Assembly: GCA_016929355.1 (NCBI GenBank)
Contig: JAFGJA010000154.1
Span: 1 to 5,649 of the forward strand
Direction: 5' to 3'
DNA: 5,649 nt
Origin: Anaerolineae bacterium
Lineage (GTDB): Bacteria > Chloroflexota > Anaerolineae > Aggregatilineales > Aggregatilineaceae
A program made the translations under genes and the position numbers. How positions within the stretch are numbered: the stretch's first letter is position 1; each line of letters opens with the position of its first letter. Positions 1-4,579 of the stretch are shown one piece after another. The notes under the pieces are model-generated. The model was not told the origin of the DNA and made no database searches. It saw only the letters and a program-made list of their open reading frames with translations.

Positions 1-180
1 GCCTAAAATGGGCCGATTAATAGTTCAATCATCAGTGTGATAGAGAAAATCAAGTAATGACTGGCAACCGCGTTCAGTTGGGAGTATTTCGCAAAGCCGA
101 TATCGGCGATGGCGGGATTCCCCATCGTAATGCGCCTGCTGATCATTAGGGATTTATCTTACTCACAACCCTAAGACGAA
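1..180. other. Unassigned left end, no convincing gene
   Basis: All + strand frames have early stops here. One frame is open from the window edge to a TGA at 38-40 and could be the last dozen codons of an upstream + strand gene, which would fit the terminators that follow, but it is too short to identify. On the minus strand an ATG at 144-146 opens 47 codons ending at 3-5, with a hydrophobic C-terminal half (HYLIFSITLMIELLIGPF), but there is no clear Shine-Dalgarno sequence and I do not recognise it. A perfect 12-base palindrome (gccgatatcggc) lies at 96-107, and TTAGGG/CCCTAA form a weak inverted repeat around 146-174. I recognise no known RNA family. Confidence 0.4.
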
Positions 181-181
181 C

Positions 182-212
182 AAAATCGCGGGCGCAGCGC
201 TCGCGGTTTTTT
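182..212 (+). terminator. Intrinsic terminator 1
   Basis: A 9-bp stem (185-193 with 199-207, including G-T wobbles) closes a 5-base loop and is followed by a run of six T (207-212). An A-tract precedes the stem, so weak activity on the opposite strand is possible. It probably ends a transcript entering from the left, whose gene lies mostly or wholly outside the window. Confidence 0.75.
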
Positions 213-253
213 GTTGGGGCGAAATAGCCCTCTATACCATCAGCACCAACCAG

Positions 254-282
254 GCCGCGAGCACCCAACTCGCGGCTTTTTT
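254..282 (+). terminator. Intrinsic terminator 2
   Basis: A perfect 8-bp stem (gccgcgag 254-261 with ctcgcggc 269-276) with a 7-base loop is followed directly by six T (277-282). It is the second terminator within 100 bases and shares the CTCGCGG arm and T-run with the first. It lies 58 bases before the first GNAT gene and so isolates that gene from upstream transcription. A leader attenuator is conceivable but no alternative antiterminator fold is evident. Confidence 0.85.
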
Positions 283-327
283 CGTTTGTCGTCTCGCACA
301 TCAGACCCGTTAACCACACCATACGTT

Positions 328-333
328 AAGGAA
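328..333 (+). promoter_or_regulatory. Ribosome binding site of first GNAT gene
   Basis: AAGGAA lies 7 bases before the ATG at 341, a normal Shine-Dalgarno spacing, and supports this start. A promoter must lie between terminator 2 and this site, but no good -35/-10 pair is visible. Confidence 0.75.
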
Positions 334-340
334 CACACAC

Positions 341-1363
341 ATGAGCATCAACCTGATCAAAGAGTTTACCGTTCGTGCCGCCACAATGGATGACATTCCC
401 GCCATTGTGGAACTTGAAAATGCTGACTCGCTGGACATTACCGGTGAACCATCGACTGATGAAAGCCATCTCAGGGCATTTTTTGAGCGCCCCAATCTAA
501 ATATCGACACCGATGTCTGGTTGGTTCACACTCCGGCGGGAAAGCTCGTCGGGTATGGCGTCTTCTCGGATCGCGCGCCGCACGTCAATCTGTGGGCGTG
601 GTCCGCCATCCATCCTGACTACCGGGATCAGGGCATCGGCGACACCCTGATCGAACTGGCCGAAGACCGTGCGCGCGAAGTCATTCCCCTGGCCCCGTCC
701 GACGCCCGTATCGCCCTCTATCGCAACGCGAACACCAAAAACAAATACATCACCCGCTTGCTGCCCCAACACGGGTATCGCTCCGTGCGCCATTCGTGGC
801 GCATGAAGCTCGAACTTGAGGCGCAGCCCCCGGCCCCGGTGTACCCGGCAGGTGTCCGGCTGCGCGCCATTGATCCCGCACGCGATGCGCTAACCATTTA
901 CCGCACGGTGGAAGATTGCTTTAGCGATCATTGGGGCTATGTCGCCGTGCCGGAAGAGGAAGGCTTCACGCGGTTACAACATCACATGCATACTGCGCCT
1001 AACTTCGATCCAACATTGTGGTTTCTGGCGGTGCAAGATACGCCTGATGGCGAAGACATCGCGGGCGTGATCTTGTGCGCTCCCTTCATGCCCAACGATC
1101 CCGCTATGGCCTATATCAGCACGGTAGGCGTAACGCGCGATTGGCGGCGGCAGGGCGTGGCGCTGGCAATGCTGCATTCCGTCTTCGGTGAACTGTACCG
1201 GCGGGGCATTGCACGAGTCGCGCTGCACGTCGATGCCCAGAGTCTAACGGGGGCAACGCGCTTGTATGAAAAAGCGGGGATGCACGTCGATCAGCATTAC
1301 GAAGAATTCGAAAAAGAACTGCGTCCGGGCCAAGACCTGATGACGCGCACCGTTGAAGATTAA
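341..1363 (+). CDS. Tandem two-domain GNAT acetyltransferase
   Basis: This 340-residue cytoplasmic protein is predicted to move an acetyl group from acetyl-CoA to an unknown amine. It has two GNAT domains. The first, roughly residues 9-155, carries the cofactor pyrophosphate-loop motif HPDYRDQGIG (91-100). The second, roughly 170-330, carries DWRRQGVA (267-274) and a YEKAGM segment (309-314), where Tyr309 sits at the usual general-acid position. A DHWG motif (196-199) opens the second domain and recurs in the next gene. The double-GNAT plan and length resemble mycothiol synthase (MshD), but no mycothiol genes are nearby and I would not assign that function. The start is supported by AAGGAA 7 bases upstream. 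It is followed after 120 bases by a paralogue in the same direction, so the pair comes from an old duplication. The family is secure; the substrate is unknown. Confidence 0.9.
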   Translation: MSINLIKEFTVRAATMDDIPAIVELENADSLDITGEPSTDESHLRAFFERPNLNIDTDVWLVHTPAGKLVGYGVFSDRAPHVNLWAWSAIHPDYRDQGIGDTLIELAEDRAREVIPLAPSDARIALYRNANTKNKYITRLLPQHGYRSVRHSWRMKLELEAQPPAPVYPAGVRLRAIDPARDALTIYRTVEDCFSDHWGYVAVPEEEGFTRLQHHMHTAPNFDPTLWFLAVQDTPDGEDIAGVILCAPFMPNDPAMAYISTVGVTRDWRRQGVALAMLHSVFGELYRRGIARVALHVDAQSLTGATRLYEKAGMHVDQHYEEFEKELRPGQDLMTRTVED

Positions 1364-1366
1364 TAG

Positions 1367-1462
1367 CACCCCTCCCTAAATCCCTCCCCGTAAACGGAGA
1401 GGGACTTACCATTTAACCTGACTCCCCCTCTCCGTGATTGGAGAGGGGGTTGGGGGGTGAGG
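1367..1462. repeat. Paired palindromic intergenic repeat, copy A
   Basis: Two hairpin units face each other. The left one is tccctccccg (1381-1390) with cggagaggga (1395-1404), with a single C-A mismatch and a 4-base loop. The right one is a perfect 10-bp stem, ccccctctcc (1424-1433) with ggagaggggg (1440-1449). The outer arms are CACCCCTCCC on the left and TTGGGGGGTGAGG on the right (1450-1462), roughly inverted relatives of each other. Related units occur at 2554-2733 and 4529-4555. There is no T-run, so it is not a classic intrinsic terminator, but it could stop or stabilise transcripts between the two GNAT genes. It is REP/BIME-like in layout; no mobility gene is present. Confidence 0.8.
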
Positions 1463-1472
1463 TATACCAAAA

Positions 1473-1476
1473 AGGA
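1473..1476 (+). promoter_or_regulatory. Ribosome binding site fixing the second GNAT start
   Basis: AGGA lies 7 bases before the ATG at 1484. An in-frame GTG at 1457 would give nine extra residues, but that codon lies inside the GGGGGGTGAGG arm of the repeat, and the extra residues belong to no GNAT fold. The ATG at 1484 is therefore preferred. Confidence 0.8.
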
Positions 1477-1483
1477 CCAAATC

Positions 1484-2545
1484 ATGACTCTGGAACAAAC
1501 TCACATCACCTATGCCGAAGCACGGCAAAGCCTGCCGGAAGGCTTCACCGCCCGCACCGCGCAACGCGACGATCTGACGCCAGTTCTCGATCTCATCAAC
1601 ACGGCATCCATGCATGATGTCGGCGCACCCGCGCAAAGTGCAGATGAGCTGCTCAACGACTGGCACAATCCCCGCTTTGATCTGGCGTGCGACTCGCAGG
1701 TCGTGATCACCCCGGCGGGGCAGATCGTTGGCTATGCGGAACTGTGGAATATCGGCAATCCGCCCGTCAATCCCTATGTGTATCTCGTGGCCCATCCCGA
1801 TCACCGTTCGGGTGATGTGGAACGCGCTTTGCTGCATTGGGGCGAGGCCCGTGCGGTTGAATATATCCCCGCTGTGCCCGCCGAAGCGCGCTTCACGGTG
1901 CGCAGTGGGTGCAACGTCAAACGCACCGATCTCAAGGCGCTGTTGGACACAGAAGGTTTCGCCCAGGTGCGCCGCTTTTTACGGATGCGCATTGATATGG
2001 ACGCCGCCCCACCTGATCCGGTCTGGCCGGAAGGGATTCGCGTGCGCACGATCCGCGATATGGGCGACGATCTCCATGCCGCCTTTCTCGCCAATGAGGA
2101 AGCATTTCAGGATCACTGGGGCTTTATGCCCATTGATTTTGAGACAATCAAAGCCTGGATCGAGAATGATCCCGATTTCGATCTGACGCTGCATTTTCTG
2201 GCAGTCACGGACAACCCAGACAGTCCAGACGGTGAAGAAATCGTCGGGACATGCTTCTGCCGCCCCAAAACCACCGAAGACCCCGGTATGGGCTTCGTGA
2301 ATGATCTGGCGGTGCGGCGTCCCTGGCGGCGGCAAGGGATCGCGCAAGCGCTGCTGCATCACTGTTTCGGTGAATTCTGGCGGCGCGGCCAGCGTAAAGT
2401 TGGCTTAGGCGTGGATGCCTCCAGCCTGACCAACGCGACCCAACTCTATGAACGAGTCGGGATGCGCCCCTATCGCCAGTTCGACTCGTATGAAAAGGAA
2501 CTGCGCCCCGGCGTAGAACTCAGTACACAGGAATTGGAAGACTGA
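1484..2545 (+). CDS. Tandem two-domain GNAT acetyltransferase, paralogue
   Basis: This 353-residue paralogue of the preceding gene has the same two-domain plan. Shared landmarks in order are a leading R-A/T-x-x-D-D segment, HPDHR (104-108), DHWG (210-213), PWRRQGIA (280-287), LYERVGM with Tyr322, and an EKELRPG tail close to the C-terminus. The second domain keeps a normal acetyl-CoA loop (RRQGIA). The first domain does not: where the sister gene has RDQGIG, this one has RSGDVE (108-113), losing the loop glycines that hold the pyrophosphate. The N-terminal domain is therefore probably structural or regulatory, with catalysis in the C-terminal one, as described for MshD, although its function is not known to be mycothiol synthesis. 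It may be read from a promoter upstream of the first GNAT gene or from its own; none is clear in the repeat-filled gap. Confidence 0.9.
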   Translation: MTLEQTHITYAEARQSLPEGFTARTAQRDDLTPVLDLINTASMHDVGAPAQSADELLNDWHNPRFDLACDSQVVITPAGQIVGYAELWNIGNPPVNPYVYLVAHPDHRSGDVERALLHWGEARAVEYIPAVPAEARFTVRSGCNVKRTDLKALLDTEGFAQVRRFLRMRIDMDAAPPDPVWPEGIRVRTIRDMGDDLHAAFLANEEAFQDHWGFMPIDFETIKAWIENDPDFDLTLHFLAVTDNPDSPDGEEIVGTCFCRPKTTEDPGMGFVNDLAVRRPWRRQGIAQALLHHCFGEFWRRGQRKVGLGVDASSLTNATQLYERVGMRPYRQFDSYEKELRPGVELSTQELED

Positions 2546-2553
2546 TTTGAAAA

Positions 2554-2733
2554 CCTCACCCCCCGGCCCCAATGGTTTAGTAGGGGCGACTTTGCAAACC
2601 CACCCCTACATTAAAATTTTTCACCGTCCGATTAACCCTGTCCGCCCTCAAGAGCTTGGCCGGAGAGGGGGACTTGACCGCGTACCGGACTCCCCCTCTC
2701 CATTGCGAATGGAGAGAGGGCTGGGGGGTGAGG
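2554..2733. repeat. Palindromic intergenic repeat, copy B, interrupted
   Basis: The ends are near-perfect inverted repeats of 16 bases: CCTCACCCCCCGGCCC (2554-2569) and GGGCTGGGGGGTGAGG (2718-2733), with one mismatch. Inside, the right unit has a 9-bp stem, ctctccatt (2696-2704) with aatggagag (2708-2716), extended by further C-G pairs after one mismatch. The left unit keeps only its inner end (cggagagggggactt, 2661-2675), while its outer stem is decayed or displaced by other sequence, including a different inverted repeat at 2580-2609. It has the same family layout as copy A. The open frame that crosses this stretch on the + strand is a by-product of the repeat and is not a gene. Confidence 0.75.
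2580..2609. repeat. Short inverted repeat GTAGGGG/CCCCTAC
   Basis: GTAGGGG (2580-2586) pairs with CCCCTAC (2603-2609) around a 16-base spacer. It differs from the CTCTCC/GGAGAG family and lies between the outer and inner parts of the left half of copy B, as if inserted there. The GTAGGGGCGA type of palindrome is, from memory, a common dispersed element in this kind of genome; only one copy is visible here, so the repeat status is inferred. Confidence 0.45.
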
Positions 2734-2806
2734 CCATTTGGTACGACGCATCACATCTTAACTCGACAGCTAGTGAACCGCCCCTGCGAAAATCGAGGTT
2801 AAACTC

Positions 2807-3251
2807 ATGAAACCCTTCGCACAACTCACTTACCAGGGCCGCGCGCGGCGCTTGCGCCAACTGGCGATCACCGCCCTGGAACAATACGACCTGAACATAA
2901 CCAACGTCAGCCTGATCAGCGCGTGGTTTAACGCGATCTATCGCATCGATACCGCCGGTGGTCAGAAATACGTGATCCGCGTCTGCCACCCGGACAACCG
3001 CACCCCGGACGAAATTCAGGCTGAGGCGTTGTGGTTGGCAGCGCTGCGGCGCATTCCGGCGCGGCTACGAATCGATCCGGCTCTGGCCGGAACAGGACCA
3101 GGGCGAGGGCGAAACGTGGATCGCGTGGCGCGCGATTGACCTGCTGAACTTCGTCCTTCAGTCCAAACTGGAAGAAGATCGCGCGTTTCAGCCGCGTCTG
3201 GTCGAAACGGTGGCGCGGCAGGCGGACATCCTGCGCGTGTATGCGGATTAG
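2807..3251 (+). pseudogene. APH-family kinase remnant, internal deletion
   Basis: This is the wreck of an aminoglycoside-phosphotransferase/choline-kinase-fold gene (small-molecule or protein kinase relatives such as SrkA and homoserine kinase II types). Codons from the ATG at 2807 to about 3052 encode a normal N-lobe: FNAIYRIDTAGGQKYVIRV (41-59) forms the ATP-side strands, and an EALWLAAL helix (74-80) follows. The frame then ceases to make sense (glycine/arginine-rich) and ends at 3139. From about 3051 the next frame reads AFRRGYESIRLW, then a WIAWRAIDLLNFVL helix, to a TAG at 3249-3251, which is the usual C-terminal end of the family. The HGDxxxxN catalytic loop and the metal-binding aspartate are absent, so roughly half of the normal 300-350 residues is missing. 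GAGG at 2795-2798, 8 bases before the ATG, is intact, which suggests recent loss. An assembly deletion is an alternative. Confidence 0.75.
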
Positions 3252-3404
3252 GGGGGAAAACATTGCCGCGCTCTCTGTCAGCACCCGCCAGACGGTGATC
3301 AGTTTGCCATCTGGATCGATTTCAAAAAGCAACTTTAGGCCCTGTGAACGCATCCAAACGGATGATACAATAAATTATTCGTTGTGGATGACAGGATAAC
3401 ACGG
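3252..3404 (+). promoter_or_regulatory. Gap with promoter-like AT-rich patch before TlpA gene
   Basis: The stretch is non-coding on the + strand. TACAAT at 3366-3371 lies in the only clearly AT-rich patch of the area (3361-3380) and is a fair -10 element about 40 bases before the ATG at 3405. No good -35 box is seen at the expected distance (TGTGAA, 3343-3348, is poor). AGGA at 3393-3396, 8 bases before the ATG, is the ribosome binding site and favours this ATG over the GTG at 3384. Confidence 0.4.
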
Positions 3405-4019
3405 ATGGCAAGCCCAAGACACACCAAGAAGCGGCATCGTTCGCGCAAAAACCAGCTCGGCCAGATCAATCCCAGTTTCATTGTGCTGGGATCGGTCCTT
3501 GCGATCATCATAGCCATTGCAGCGATGGTGTATTTCAGCCAGGAGGACGAGGGGTCTAACGTTCTCGTCGTGCCGGATAGCGAATGGATACCGCGCGGGG
3601 ATACCTTCACACCGGACTTCACGCTGGCCGGACTCGAAATCGGGAGTTCCGTCTCTCTGGCCGATTACCGGGGCAGCTATGTCATGATCAATTTCTGGGC
3701 AACGTGGTGTCCGCCTTGCCGCGCCGAAATGCCCGATCTGTACGCTTATTACAACCAGCAAAAGGATAACAACTTCGTCCTGCTGGCGGTGAATGTGTCG
3801 GAAGATGCCGCTACCGTCCAGGCGTTTCTGGATGCGAACGGGTTTGATTTCCCGGTAGCGCTGGATACAACCGGCGCGGTGTATGAACGCTACGGCGGCA
3901 ATGGTCTACCCAGTTCTTACCTGATCGATCCAGAGGGACGTGTCATCAAGGCGTGGCGTCCGGGCGCGGTTGCTCCTTCGACCCTGGCGAGTGACATCTC
4001 GCCCTTGCTGAACGGATAA
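3405..4019 (+). CDS. Membrane-anchored TlpA/ResA-like thioredoxin
   Basis: This is a 204-residue extracytoplasmic thiol-disulfide oxidoreductase. A very basic N-terminus (residues 5-15, rich in R, K and H) precedes one hydrophobic helix (about 25-44), giving an uncleaved anchor with the catalytic domain outside the membrane. The AhpC/TSA-type thioredoxin fold follows: a PDFTLAGL entry strand (70-77), SLADYRGSYVMINFWATW, the active site WCPPC (Cys102 and Cys105), AEMP, and a cis-proline loop GLPSSYLID with Pro169. WCPPC with AEMPDL is typical of the TlpA/ResA/CcmG group, which reduces disulfides in apocytochrome c or other exported proteins. No cytochrome maturation genes are nearby, so the partner is unknown. 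An AGGA 8 bases upstream supports the ATG at 3405; a GTG at 3384 would add seven residues without a better site. It appears to be transcribed separately from the pseudogene. Confidence 0.92.
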   Translation: MASPRHTKKRHRSRKNQLGQINPSFIVLGSVLAIIIAIAAMVYFSQEDEGSNVLVVPDSEWIPRGDTFTPDFTLAGLEIGSSVSLADYRGSYVMINFWATWCPPCRAEMPDLYAYYNQQKDNNFVLLAVNVSEDAATVQAFLDANGFDFPVALDTTGAVYERYGGNGLPSSYLIDPEGRVIKAWRPGAVAPSTLASDISPLLNG

Positions 4020-4102
4020 GCGCAGCTTAGCCAAAGCAGACATTCACGCCGCGTCGATCTTGCCATTACCAGCGCGTGCCCCGCTATCGAGATGAGGAAT
4101 AA
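4020..4102 (+). promoter_or_regulatory. Short gap with ribosome binding site
   Basis: GAGGA at 4094-4098 lies 4 bases before the ATG at 4103, slightly close but usable. No terminator or promoter is evident in these 83 bases, so the TlpA-like gene and the small GNAT gene could be co-transcribed. Confidence 0.4.
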
Positions 4103-4528
4103 ATGTCTGATTACCAACTGATCGAACGACTCCCCACTGTTGACGAACATCGCGTGATGTTCGAGGCGGTGGGCTGGACACCCTATGCGCCGCAAGCTGC
4201 CGAGGTTTCGCTCAAAAACTCGCTGTTCAGCGTGGTGGTTGAGCAAGATAGCAAAGTGATCGGTATCGGGCGGGTCATCGGGGATGGCGGCAAATTTTTC
4301 TACATTCAGGATGTCGCCGTTTTGCCTGATTTGCAAGGCCAGGGCATCGGCCAATTGATCATGGATCGCCTGATCGATTGGATCAAAACCAACGCGCCCC
4401 ACGAGCCGTTTGTGGGGCTTTTTGCTACCGAGGTCGCGCAAAAATTCTACCAGCGCTACGGCTTCGATGAGCGCCGCGAGGTTCTCTCCGGCATGTGGGC
4501 CGTGCTGCCGGTGGATAACACGAAATAG
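4103..4528 (+). CDS. Single-domain GNAT N-acetyltransferase
   Basis: This is a complete 141-residue soluble GNAT protein, normal for a one-domain member. In order it shows an N-terminal VGWTPYAP segment (helix 1/2 region), the strand VIGIGRVIGDGGKFFYIQDVAV (residues 51-72), the acetyl-CoA loop LPDLQGQGIG (74-83), and FYQRYGF (115-121) with Tyr116 and Tyr119 near the general-acid position. The RVIGDGG plus YIQDVAV combination marks a widespread, mostly uncharacterised bacterial GNAT subgroup of predicted small-molecule acetyltransferases. It is not closely similar to the two double-domain proteins upstream, so it is not a third copy of that duplication. The stop codon is followed at once by a palindromic repeat, and rimO converges from the other side. 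The substrate cannot be deduced. Confidence 0.92.
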   Translation: MSDYQLIERLPTVDEHRVMFEAVGWTPYAPQAAEVSLKNSLFSVVVEQDSKVIGIGRVIGDGGKFFYIQDVAVLPDLQGQGIGQLIMDRLIDWIKTNAPHEPFVGLFATEVAQKFYQRYGFDERREVLSGMWAVLPVDNTK

Positions 4529-4555
4529 CCCCTCCCCATCCAATGGAGAGGGGAC
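4529..4555. repeat. Palindromic repeat copy C between convergent genes
   Basis: CCCCTCCCC (4529-4537) pairs with GGAGAGGGG (4545-4553) with one C-A mismatch, and the stem can extend inward through CCAT/ATGG. The sequence continues with ACTT, as in the other copies. It begins directly after the GNAT stop codon and fills much of the 51-base gap before the rimO stop at 4580. It may serve as a bidirectional transcript end for the convergent pair, although no T-run follows on either strand. Confidence 0.65.
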
Positions 4556-4579
4556 TTGTTTATGCTTAACGCGCCCCAT

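Noticed and set aside
57..149. 30-codon + strand ORF in the left end
   Set aside because: It has no Shine-Dalgarno sequence and no recognisable sequence, and it overlaps the minus-strand candidate. Chance is the simplest explanation.
60..212. Possible T-box riboswitch (TGGCAACCGCG at 62-72 before a terminator)
   Set aside because: The T-box core TGGNACCGCG would need one base fewer, the distance to the terminator is too long, no specifier stem is seen, and the downstream gene is not an amino-acid or tRNA-ligase gene.
211..238. TTGTTG/TATACC pair as a promoter between the two terminators
   Set aside because: The boxes match the consensus poorly, and a transcript from here would meet terminator 2 almost at once.
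341..1363. Assignment as mycothiol synthase (mshD)
   Set aside because: The double-GNAT plan and length fit, but the pattern is shared by many uncharacterised proteins, and no other mycothiol gene is in the window.
1406..1837. Long antisense ORFs opposite the GNAT and rimO genes
   Set aside because: They overlap strongly supported genes in other frames of GC-rich DNA, where long shadow frames are expected, and none shows a recognisable motif.
1367..2733. CRISPR array or insertion sequence from the repeated units
   Set aside because: Units are palindromic and irregularly spaced with whole genes between them, there are no regular spacers, and no cas or transposase gene is present.
2547..2810. 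87-codon + strand ORF over the intergenic repeat
   Set aside because: It is composed of repeat sequence, has proline/glycine-rich low-complexity content, no ribosome binding site, and no family resemblance.
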